Assembly: GCA_021808875.1 (NCBI GenBank)
Contig: JAKBAU010000197.1
Location: forward strand, 1-6,888
Source: Pseudomonadota bacterium
GTDB lineage: Bacteria; Pseudomonadota; Alphaproteobacteria; Micropepsales; Micropepsaceae
DNA: 6,888 nt
Direction of reading: 5' to 3'
Made by a program: the position numbers and the translations under genes. Shown one piece after another: positions 1-6,206 of this stretch. The notes beneath the pieces were generated by a model, which had not been told where the DNA came from, ran no database searches, and was given only the letters and a program-made list of their open reading frames with translations. Each line of letters starts with the position of its first letter. The first letter of the stretch is position 1.

Positions 1-576
1 ATCGTTCCTGCGATCTTGCAAGAGCAGCTTGCGTTCGCGTTTTACGCTGGCATCGGTCGGATTCAGATCAGACATGCGATCAGCTTCAAGCCCCATGACG
101 AGCTTCAGCCGTCCCGGTGGAACCTGCTCATAAAACGTCGTGTAATCATGAGTGGTAAATCCTCCGACGATGCCACCATTACTGGCAATAGTGCGGGCAA
201 ACCCGTTTCCTGGCAGTGCCCGGGTGCCGCGAAACATCATCTTCTCTAGGAAATTCGCGAGACCAGAATACCCAGACGGATCATCATCTGCGCCAACGCG
301 ATACCATAACATTTGGGTGACGCGTGGCGAGCGCAGATCAGGCACCACCACCACCACAAGCCCGTTTTGCAGAACGAACTGATAGATCCGCGAGCGCGCC
401 GAGGTTGTCGTCTCATCAAGTCGCCCGAGTTTGCCGTTGGCACGGGCGGCCGCACGCTGCGGCTCGGACAGAGCCGGCAAGCTGCGACTGGGCGGGACGG
501 CGGACTGCGCAGGCGAGGCGCCGTAGACAAGACCCAGCAGAATCAAGGTGCGCGCAATTGTCCTAGAAAAGGCCAT
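1..576 (-). CDS. M16-family (pitrilysin-like) protein with degenerate zinc site, N-terminal part
   Basis: This is the first 192 codons of a gene running off the left edge. Residues 1-26 look like a Sec signal peptide: basic start, hydrophobic core LILLGLVYGA, then SPAQSA, so the protein is probably periplasmic or membrane-associated. From about residue 65 it matches the M16 N-terminal domain: QNGLVVVVVPD (70-80), WYRVGA (91-96), FRGT (115-118) and LEADRM (163-168). The zinc motif HxxEH is NFLEK (108-112): both histidines are gone and only the catalytic-type Glu111 remains. The distal ligand glutamate, normally in LEERR, appears as Asp188 in LQDRR. The family loop GGxxNAFT reads GGIVGGFT (134-141). 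I infer it is catalytically inactive or altered. The frame is open throughout, so it is not an obvious pseudogene. The ATG at 576-574 overlaps the lipoprotein gene by 14 nt and has no clear Shine-Dalgarno sequence, suggesting translational coupling; an in-frame ATG at 606-604 is a less likely start. Family assignment is firm; function is not. Confidence 0.88.
   Translation of the reverse strand, partial: MAFSRTIARTLILLGLVYGASPAQSAVPPSRSLPALSEPQRAAARANGKLGRLDETTTSARSRIYQFVLQNGLVVVVVPDLRSPRVTQMLWYRVGADDDPSGYSGLANFLEKMMFRGTRALPGNGFARTIASNGGIVGGFTTHDYTTFYEQVPPGRLKLVMGLEADRMSDLNPTDASVKRERKLLLQDRRND
343..357. repeat. (CAC)5 trinucleotide run inside the M16-like gene
   Basis: Five perfect CAC triplets on the plus strand read as five GTG codons on the coding strand, giving Val74-Val78 of the M16-like protein. 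This is where the family's first hydrophobic beta strand lies, so the valines suit the fold. Slippage by whole units would add or remove one valine without shifting the frame. It is probably a by-product of protein sequence and codon choice. Confidence 0.6.
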
Positions 577-1150
577 CGAACAAATTGGAAAACCAGCCCT
601 GATCATGGCTCTGGGGTTGGGCCCGATGGATGCGATCTTGAGGCGTGGGTGCTGTTGTTGCCCCAGTCATCTTGGCGTCGAGGCGCGCCGCCTCTGCAGA
701 GGCGTTCACCTCTTTATCGGCATTGTTCGATGGACCATAGATGCCGAATAGAAGCTGGTTGGTAAAGCTGTGATCGGCAATCTGCATGTTGCGGTTATCT
801 GCAGTGATCTGCTGGCGGATGGAGTTTCTCGCCGACGCCGCACCGGACTTGGCCAACAGATCCTGTTCCACCATGCTGAAATGCCCTGGCGGAGGAGTGC
901 TGGAGGGCATGCCAACCACCGCCGCTTCCGCGGCTTCGGCAGGGTCCAGGGTATTGGTCGGCGGCGCCCCCGGTGCCGGCGGACGCAGATTGTAGTCCGG
1001 AGGAATCACCAGTGGCGGTTTGGGAGAGATCGCAAAGGCATCGGGCTCGATTCGCTCCATGCCGGCAGCGTCCCTAAGGCTCTGACACCCGGCCAGACTT
1101 AGGGCCAGCGTCGCCAGCAACGCTCCAAATGCAATATGACGCGTCGGCAT
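563..1150 (-). CDS. DUF3035 (beta-barrel-associated type) lipoprotein of unknown function
   Basis: The product is 195 residues. It starts with a lipoprotein signal peptide: MPTRH, a hydrophobic stretch (about 6-20) and the lipobox LAGC with Cys22 as the lipidation site. Residue +2 is Gln, not Asp, which by the Lol rule known from enterobacteria favours the outer membrane. The segment PLVIPPDYNLRPPAPGAP (46-63) is the signature of the alphaproteobacterial DUF3035 family. A proline/alanine-rich linker follows, then a likely helical part (about 95-135) and an aromatic end, GWFSNLFDGLF. The ATG at 1150 was chosen over upstream in-frame ATGs at 1165 and 1237 because it places the lipobox normally and has a good Shine-Dalgarno sequence (GAAGGAAGG). 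It begins one base after the lspA stop, so its product is probably made together with the peptidase that would mature it. Its molecular role is not established as far as I know. Confidence 0.87.
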   Translation of the reverse strand: MPTRHIAFGALLATLALSLAGCQSLRDAAGMERIEPDAFAISPKPPLVIPPDYNLRPPAPGAPPTNTLDPAEAAEAAVVGMPSSTPPPGHFSMVEQDLLAKSGAASARNSIRQQITADNRNMQIADHSFTNQLLFGIYGPSNNADKEVNASAEAARLDAKMTGATTAPTPQDRIHRAQPQSHDQGWFSNLFDGLF

Positions 1151-1151
1151 T

Positions 1152-1709
1152 CTACCTTCCTTCATGCTTGGCACCGGCTTCGCTCCGGCTGCGCCGATCC
1201 TCTGCCTCAGCTGCGGGGGCGCGCAGCAGGGAATCATAGAGGATCACAATGACGCCGACCACGATCGCCGCATCGGCCACGTTGAACACATACCAGTCGT
1301 AGCCGAATGCGTAAAAATGAAAAAAGTCGGCTACCCGGCCATAGACCAGCCGGTCAATCAAATTATTGCCAATCGCCCCGCCGATAATGAGCCCAAGCCC
1401 CGCCGCCAGCAGGGGGCGGACGGCGGTCCAGAGCCAGAGCGACAGGCCGACAATGGCAAGGAGCGCGAGGCCGACCAAAAGTTCCCGGCCAAGGACTGAG
1501 TGGGCTGGGAACAGGCCATACGAAACCCCGGGATTCCACACCATCACCAGGTCAAAGAAGGGAAGTACCGGAACCCGTGCCCCTGGTGGCATGTTTATGA
1601 ACCCAGCCCCATAGAGCAGGATCAGCTTGCTCGCCTGATCGAGAAAAAGGGCCACCGCGGCGCAGATCACGCCGATCTTGCGCGCGGCCAGAGCCGCCTT
1701 GAGGCTCAT
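1152..1709 (-). CDS. lspA: Lipoprotein signal peptidase (signal peptidase II)
   Basis: LspA is the inner-membrane aspartyl peptidase that removes the signal peptide from diacylglyceryl-modified prolipoproteins, cutting before the lipobox cysteine. The product is 185 residues, slightly longer than the usual 160-170 because of a charged tail after about residue 164. Family motifs appear in order: LDQASK (23-28), NPGVSYGLF (59-67, family form NxGxxFG), GGAIGNNLIDR (110-120) with catalytic Asp119, and FNVADAAI (142-149) with catalytic Asp146. Four hydrophobic segments (roughly 10-32, 70-93, 98-116 and 141-160) fit the four-helix fold. The ATG at 1709 overlaps the ileS stop as ATGA, with GGAG 8 nt upstream; a longer in-frame ATG at 1754 would extend 45 nt into ileS and is unlikely. 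The gene after it encodes a predicted lipoprotein substrate. Confidence 0.97.
   Translation of the reverse strand: MSLKAALAARKIGVICAAVALFLDQASKLILLYGAGFINMPPGARVPVLPFFDLVMVWNPGVSYGLFPAHSVLGRELLVGLALLAIVGLSLWLWTAVRPLLAAGLGLIIGGAIGNNLIDRLVYGRVADFFHFYAFGYDWYVFNVADAAIVVGVIVILYDSLLRAPAAEAEDRRSRSEAGAKHEGR
1155..1163 (-). promoter_or_regulatory. Ribosome binding site fixing the DUF3035 start
   Basis: On the coding strand this reads GAAGGAAGG, a strong anti-16S match. The AAGGA core sits 7 nt upstream of the ATG at 1150-1148 and lies within the last codons of lspA. It supports the 1150 start over the two upstream in-frame ATGs and allows terminating lspA ribosomes to reinitiate. Confidence 0.75.
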
Positions 1710-4588
1710 GCGCTGGTCTCCAGCTGCGCCACCACCTGCGCACACCGCGGGCACAGCTCCGGCGCCTCGCTGACTTGGCCGACTTCAGGCAAGATCATCC
1801 AACAGCGGGCACACTTATGGCCCTCAGCCCGGGCAAATTCCACGGCCGCCCCCGGAACCTCGGCAAGACGGAAGGCCTGCGCAGAGGCAGGTGCGGTAGT
1901 GACCTGCGCCTGTGAGGTAATGGCGATTTCAGCAAGATCGGCGGTCTCGAACAGCGCCAGATCCGCTGCGGACTCAACATGAAGGATCGGGGCAGCCTCA
2001 AGACTTGCACCGATCACCTTGTCACGGCGGGCCAGCTCCAGAGCGCCGGTGACCACCCGCCGAAGCTGGCGGATGCGATGCCATTTGGCCACCATGGCGG
2101 GATTGTTCCAGTCCCGCGGTACCGCAAGGAAGTCCTGCAGATGAACGCTCTGCGCGGTATTGCCGAAGCGGGCCAGCCAGGCTTCTTCCATGGTGAAGAC
2201 CAGGATCGGCGCAAGCCAGGTTACGACGCGGCGGAAAATCTCGTCTGTCACCGTCCTTGCAGCACGGCGGCGCACAGAGCTGCGATCGTCGCAGTAAAGC
2301 GCGTCCTTGCGCACATCAAAATAAAATGCCGACAGATCATTGGTGCAGAAATTGAAAAGCACCGAAAAAGCGCGGTTGAAATCGAATGCGCTATAGGCAG
2401 AACGAACCTCGAAGTCGATTTCCGCAACGCGCGCGAGCATATACTGCTCAAGCTCCGGCATCTGCATCTTATCGAGCTGCTCATGCGCGTCATAACCGGC
2501 AAGATTGGCAAGCATGAAACGGATGGTATTGCGCAGGCGACGGTAGGCCTCGACATTGGCCTTGATAATATCCTGACCGATGCGCAGATCCTGGGTGAAA
2601 TCGGAGGATGCTGCCCACAATCGCAGGATGTCAGCGCCATTTTTGTCCGCGATCACTTGTGGCGCCAGGGTGTTGCCCAGCGACTTGGACATCTTGTGTC
2701 CCTTTTCGTCCAGCACGAAGCCGTGGGTCAGTACCGCCTTATAGGGAGCCTGACCACGCGTCGCACAAGCTTCGAGCAGCGAGGATTGGAACCAGCCACG
2801 ATGCTGATCCGAGCCTTCAAGATAGAGATCTGCCTGGGTCGCGCGCGGCCAGGATGGATCGATCGGCTGCTCCACCGCAAACACATGGGTGGAACCAGAG
2901 TCAAACCAGACATCTAGGATGTCACGAACCTGTTCGTAGTCGTCAGCCACATAGCTGGCACCAAGAAAATCCGACGCCGGACGGGTAAACCAGGCATCTG
3001 CACCTTCCTTGCGGAAGACATCGAGGATGCGGGCATTGACCTCCGCATCGTGGAGAATTTGGCCGTCTGCCTTGCGCACGAAGATGGCCAGCGGCACCCC
3101 CCAGGCTCGTTGCCGTGACAGAACCCAGTCCGGTCGCCCCTCGACCATGGCTCCAATGCGATTTTGACCTTGAGGCGGAAACCACCTGGTTTGCGCAATC
3201 GCCGTCAGGGCCATCTCGCGCAACGTGCGCCCACCAAACGGCGAAAGCTTCTTATCGAGACTGGCAAACCATTGTGGGGTAGCGCGGAAGATCACCGGTG
3301 CCTTGGAACGCCAACTGTGCGGATAGGAATGGCGCAGGCTCCCCTTGGCAAGAAGCCGGTCGGCCTCAATCAATTCACGGATTACCGAACCATTGGCATC
3401 GCCATCCTTGCCATCCGCCGTCAGAATGCGTTTGCCTGCAAATAGCGGAACCTCGGAACCAAATATGCCGTCCTCGGTGACCACGTGGAACGGATCCGGA
3501 GACTGCGCAAATGCTGCCCTGTTGGCGACATAGACCTCGTAGTCTTCCTCACCATGGCCAGGCGCAGTATGCACGAATCCGGTGCCGGCGTCGGCCGTGA
3601 CGTGCCCGGCAGGTAGCAACGGCACTGCAAAATCATAGCCGTTACCGTGCAAGGGGTGGCTGCACACAAGGCCATGCGGATCGACATCACCCAGACGTCG
3701 CAGCACAAGTTTGGCATGCTGCGCGGTCTGAAGGGCGAGCGCATCGGCGAGGATGATCCTTTCGCCGAGATGTGCGAAACCGCCTTCCTCTATCTCACTG
3801 ACTTCATAAAGCCCGTAAGAAACGGCTTCCGAAAAGGCGATCGCGCGATTGGCCGGAATGGTCCATGGAGTTGTGGTCCAGATCACCACGCTGACGTCTC
3901 GATGCGCAGACCCACGCAGCGGAAACTTCACATAGATCGTTGGGCTGGTCTTTTCATGATATTCGATTTCCGCCTCGGCCAAAGCCGTTTTTTCAACCGG
4001 CGACCACATGACCGGACGGAAGCCTCGATAAACAAGTCCGTGCTCGACGAATTTGTGCAATTCACCTGCAATCAATGCCTCGGCCCGAAAATCCATGGTG
4101 GTGTAAGGCTGGTCCCAGGCACCAATGCAGCCAAGACGCTTGATCTGCTCACGCTGGATGCCAAGCCAGTATTGGGCAAATGCACGGCAATCCCTGCGTA
4201 ACTGATCGGTAGGAACACTGTCCTTGGCGATCCCCTTGGAGCGGTACTGCTCTTCTACCTTCCATTCGATGGGCAAGCCATGGCAGTCCCAGCCCGGAAC
4301 ATAGGGCGCATCCTTGCCCAACATGCCCTGCGAGCGGACCACAAAATCCTTGAGGATATGATTGAGGCCGGTGCCGGAGTGAATGTCGCCATTGGCATAG
4401 ATCGGCCCGTCATGGAGCACAAAGACCTCTCGGCCCCGGGCCCGCTGACGCATCTGCAGGTAAAGGTCGTTTTTTGCCCAACGCTCAAGCCACTGGGGTT
4501 CCGCCGCAGGTAGCCCCGCCTTCATCGGAAAATCCGTCGTCGGCAGGAACAGGGTGGAACGAAAATCGCGCGTCGGCGTGTCAGACAT
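1706..4588 (-). CDS. ileS: Isoleucyl-tRNA synthetase (class Ia)
   Basis: This cytoplasmic enzyme charges tRNA-Ile with isoleucine using ATP and hydrolyses mischarged Val-tRNA. The product is 960 residues, close to the usual 930-960. The nucleotide-binding segment HDGPIYANG is at 59-67, followed by HSGT at 70-73 in place of HIGH. VPGWDCHGLPIEWK is at 97-110. The CP1 editing domain carries WTTTPWT (237-243) and VHTAPGHGEEDY (339-350), including Asp349. Next come the catalytic-domain block DVWFDSGSTH, the block EGSDQHRGWFQ, and an intact KMSKS at 632-636. The C-terminus has two CxxC pairs (Cys926/929 and Cys946/949), the zinc-binding tail of the bacterial zinc-containing IleRS type. The ATG at 4588 has GAAG 5 nt upstream; an in-frame GTG at 4594 would add two residues. 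ileS leads the ileS-lspA-DUF3035-M16 block and overlaps lspA by 4 nt. The odd point is the HIGH variant; everything else looks functional. Confidence 0.97.
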   Translation of the reverse strand: MSDTPTRDFRSTLFLPTTDFPMKAGLPAAEPQWLERWAKNDLYLQMRQRARGREVFVLHDGPIYANGDIHSGTGLNHILKDFVVRSQGMLGKDAPYVPGWDCHGLPIEWKVEEQYRSKGIAKDSVPTDQLRRDCRAFAQYWLGIQREQIKRLGCIGAWDQPYTTMDFRAEALIAGELHKFVEHGLVYRGFRPVMWSPVEKTALAEAEIEYHEKTSPTIYVKFPLRGSAHRDVSVVIWTTTPWTIPANRAIAFSEAVSYGLYEVSEIEEGGFAHLGERIILADALALQTAQHAKLVLRRLGDVDPHGLVCSHPLHGNGYDFAVPLLPAGHVTADAGTGFVHTAPGHGEEDYEVYVANRAAFAQSPDPFHVVTEDGIFGSEVPLFAGKRILTADGKDGDANGSVIRELIEADRLLAKGSLRHSYPHSWRSKAPVIFRATPQWFASLDKKLSPFGGRTLREMALTAIAQTRWFPPQGQNRIGAMVEGRPDWVLSRQRAWGVPLAIFVRKADGQILHDAEVNARILDVFRKEGADAWFTRPASDFLGASYVADDYEQVRDILDVWFDSGSTHVFAVEQPIDPSWPRATQADLYLEGSDQHRGWFQSSLLEACATRGQAPYKAVLTHGFVLDEKGHKMSKSLGNTLAPQVIADKNGADILRLWAASSDFTQDLRIGQDIIKANVEAYRRLRNTIRFMLANLAGYDAHEQLDKMQMPELEQYMLARVAEIDFEVRSAYSAFDFNRAFSVLFNFCTNDLSAFYFDVRKDALYCDDRSSVRRRAARTVTDEIFRRVVTWLAPILVFTMEEAWLARFGNTAQSVHLQDFLAVPRDWNNPAMVAKWHRIRQLRRVVTGALELARRDKVIGASLEAAPILHVESAADLALFETADLAEIAITSQAQVTTAPASAQAFRLAEVPGAAVEFARAEGHKCARCWMILPEVGQVSEAPELCPRCAQVVAQLETSA

Positions 4589-4770
4589 GTGCACTTCGTC
4601 TCAGATCGTCAGTTATTGCCAGCAAGCCGGTATCCGGCCGGCCCAGCGTGGCGTAAATCCAGTGCCCGGGTGTAGCGGCAAAGGGCGCATTCGAGGCCCG
4701 TGCGCCAAAAGCAGCAAATCCCTTGCCGGATCAGGAAATTGGGCCGGCCACGCTTCTAGCAGCGCCAGCC
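4589..4770. other. Spacer between ribF and ileS, the longest non-coding stretch here
   Basis: These 182 nt are the only sizeable gap between genes and therefore the likeliest place for an ileS promoter or a ribF 3' end. I see no convincing -35/-10 pair and no hairpin followed by a T-run. A short perfect inverted repeat (GCCGG-TAT-CCGGC, 4626-4638) and a nearby GGCCGG-rich patch could form small stems. No T-box architecture is visible. Minus-strand frames stay open for about 50 codons but lack start codons or ribosome binding sites. Confidence 0.5.
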
Positions 4771-5745
4771 TCAGTGGTCCAGCGGCGGAGGAACCTGGCT
4801 GCTCTGGCTGAGAGCCAGCCGCGCCGCGGCTAGATCGCGGTCGATCTGGGCCTTGAGCGCCTCGATCGAATCAAACTTGGCCTCGGGCCTCAGATAGGCG
4901 ATGAGTTCGACCGCCATGTGGCGGCCATAAAGATCACCGTCAAAATCCAGCAGATAGGTCTCCAGCAGCGGGTGGGGCAAGGCATACATGGGACGGATGC
5001 CGAAATTTGCTACCCCATCATAGCGCTGAACACCATGAGTGCCATCCAGGTCGCGTGCCCTGACCGCATAGACGCCGTAGGCAGGGGCCAATGAGCCCTC
5101 CCACCGCATATTGATGGTTGGAAAGCCGATCACCCGCCCCCGCTTGTCTCCATGCTCGACGTGGCTTTCAATTGTCCACCAATGGCCGAGGAGCCGGGCC
5201 GCTTCCTCGGGCCGACCGGCTTTGAGTGTTTCGCGAATGAGGGTCGAGGAAATCTTGACCCCGCGTGGACCAGCTCCGACCGGAGCGTGAAGGTGAACGG
5301 CAAAACCGCGTTCCTTGCCCAGGGCCGCGAGCATCGCGCCATCACCGGCCCTACCCTTACCGAAGCGGAAGTCCCGGCCGACCACCACACCTTTGACCCC
5401 AAGCCCCCGCATCAGGACCGTTTGGACAAACTCCTCCGCAGTCATTTGCGACATCGCAAGGTCAAAGGACAATGCAAAGAGGACGTCAGCGCCTAATTCG
5501 GCAATCAGCCGCGCCTTGATCCGGAATGGCGTCAAGCGAAAGGCGGCTTCGTTGGGCTTGAAGAATTCCTGGGGATGCGGCTCAAAGGCGACCACGCCCA
5601 CCGGCGCTGAACAGCTCCCAGCCATCCGCTGCGCCTGCGCGATCAGCGCCTGGTGACCGCGATGTACGCCATCAAAATTGCCCAGGGCTACAACGGCTCC
5701 GCGCAACTGCGCGGGAACATCGTCATAGTGGCGAAGGATGTGCAT
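4771..5745 (-). CDS. ribF: Bifunctional riboflavin kinase / FMN adenylyltransferase (FAD synthetase)
   Basis: RibF phosphorylates riboflavin to FMN and then adenylylates FMN to FAD, in the cytoplasm. The product is 324 residues, normal for the family. The N-terminal adenylyltransferase domain (about 15-170) shows GNFDGVHRGH (22-31), a HIGH-like nucleotide-binding motif, FEPHPQEFF (54-62), VVVGRDFRFGKGRAGD (120-135) and the ISSTLIR block (166-171 region). The C-terminal flavokinase domain (about 185-312) shows GRVIGFPTIN (203-212), GVYAVRA (224-230), GVANFGIRP (244-252) and ETYLLDFDGDLYG (262-274). RPM replaces the more usual RPT, probably neutral. The ATG at 5745 lies 8 nt after the MaoC stop, with GAGAG 5 nt upstream, so it is probably co-transcribed with the MaoC and HAD genes. 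FAD supply is essential in most bacteria. Confidence 0.97.
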   Translation of the reverse strand: MHILRHYDDVPAQLRGAVVALGNFDGVHRGHQALIAQAQRMAGSCSAPVGVVAFEPHPQEFFKPNEAAFRLTPFRIKARLIAELGADVLFALSFDLAMSQMTAEEFVQTVLMRGLGVKGVVVGRDFRFGKGRAGDGAMLAALGKERGFAVHLHAPVGAGPRGVKISSTLIRETLKAGRPEEAARLLGHWWTIESHVEHGDKRGRVIGFPTINMRWEGSLAPAYGVYAVRARDLDGTHGVQRYDGVANFGIRPMYALPHPLLETYLLDFDGDLYGRHMAVELIAYLRPEAKFDSIEALKAQIDRDLAAARLALSQSSQVPPPLDH

Positions 5746-5753
5746 GCCGGCTC

Positions 5754-6176
5754 TCAGATCTGGGGCCGCGCCGGGGGCATGACGACCGCCTCGGCTTCTA
5801 TGACCACTGTATCGCCAACCTTGCAGTCACAATCAAATACGACGCGCCGCTTCTGCACTATGACGTCGCGCACGCGGACCTCGGCCACAACCGTGTCGCC
5901 AATCCGTACCGGCGCCTTGAAGCGGCAAGAGAAGCTGAGGAAGATGGTGCCTGGCCCCGGCATTTTCAGACCCAAAATGGTAGAGATGTAGCTTGCGCTC
6001 AACATGCCGTGCGCAATCCGGGTCTTGAACGGCGTCGACGCAGCGAAAGTTTCGTCGAAATGCATAGGATTGGTGTCGCCGGAAACCTCGCCAAACAACG
6101 CGATGTCATGCTCCGTCACGGTGTGTGTATACCGCTCCGACATGCCAGGCTCTAATTGGTCTACATAGTAGGTCAT
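5754..6176 (-). CDS. MaoC-family (R)-specific enoyl-CoA hydratase-like protein
   Basis: This is a 140-residue single hot-dog-fold protein of the MaoC/PhaJ type. SGDTNPMHFDETFA (32-45) carries the catalytic Asp34 and His39 pair of the hydratase-2 motif (D-x4-H), followed by the conserved RIAHGML (53-59). Family members hydrate trans-2-enoyl-CoA to (R)-3-hydroxyacyl-CoA, feeding PHA synthesis or acting in fatty-acid metabolism; the exact substrate cannot be read from the sequence. Strand segments such as RFKAPVRIGDTVVAEVRVRD (85-104) match the usual ends of short, single-domain members. The ATG at 6176 follows the HAD stop by 30 nt with only a weak Shine-Dalgarno sequence (GAG). It sits between a phosphatase and ribF, presumably in one transcript, with no obvious metabolic link to flavins. 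Motifs make the family secure; the substrate is unknown. Confidence 0.92.
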   Translation of the reverse strand: MTYYVDQLEPGMSERYTHTVTEHDIALFGEVSGDTNPMHFDETFAASTPFKTRIAHGMLSASYISTILGLKMPGPGTIFLSFSCRFKAPVRIGDTVVAEVRVRDVIVQKRRVVFDCDCKVGDTVVIEAEAVVMPPARPQI

Positions 6177-6206
6177 GGGCTGCTCGTTTCTGCTCGCGTG
6201 CGCTCT

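Noticed and set aside
246..530. A 94-codon minus-strand frame overlapping the M16-like gene
   Set aside because: It is in a different frame from the M16 homology. The family motifs read continuously from 576 to 1 in the other frame, and this one contains only low-complexity Arg/Ser/Cys-rich sequence.
313..765. A 150-codon open frame on the plus strand with a His-rich start
   Set aside because: It lies antisense to the M16-like and DUF3035 genes. Its His run is just the reverse reading of the (GTG)5 codons, and its sequence is arginine/glycine-rich without any recognisable domain.
1152..1754. Longer lspA start at the ATG at 1754
   Set aside because: It would overlap ileS by 49 nt and add a Cys/Gly-rich stretch not typical of LspA. 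The ATG at 1709 forms the usual ATGA overlap and has GGAG at good spacing.
1979..2917. A 312-codon open frame on the plus strand, the longest antisense frame
   Set aside because: It is fully antisense to ileS, whose reading frame is unambiguous. The translation has no recognisable domain, as expected for a shadow of a GC-rich gene.
4626..4638. Inverted repeat GCCGG-TAT-CCGGC as a transcription terminator after ribF
   Set aside because: The stem is only 5 bp, lies more than 130 nt past the ribF stop and has no T-run downstream on the transcribed strand.
4581..4731. Possible small gene or gene remnant in the ribF-ileS spacer (minus-strand open frames)
   Set aside because: No plausible start codon or ribosome binding site, no recognisable domain, and little third-position codon bias. 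I kept it only as part of the spacer observation.
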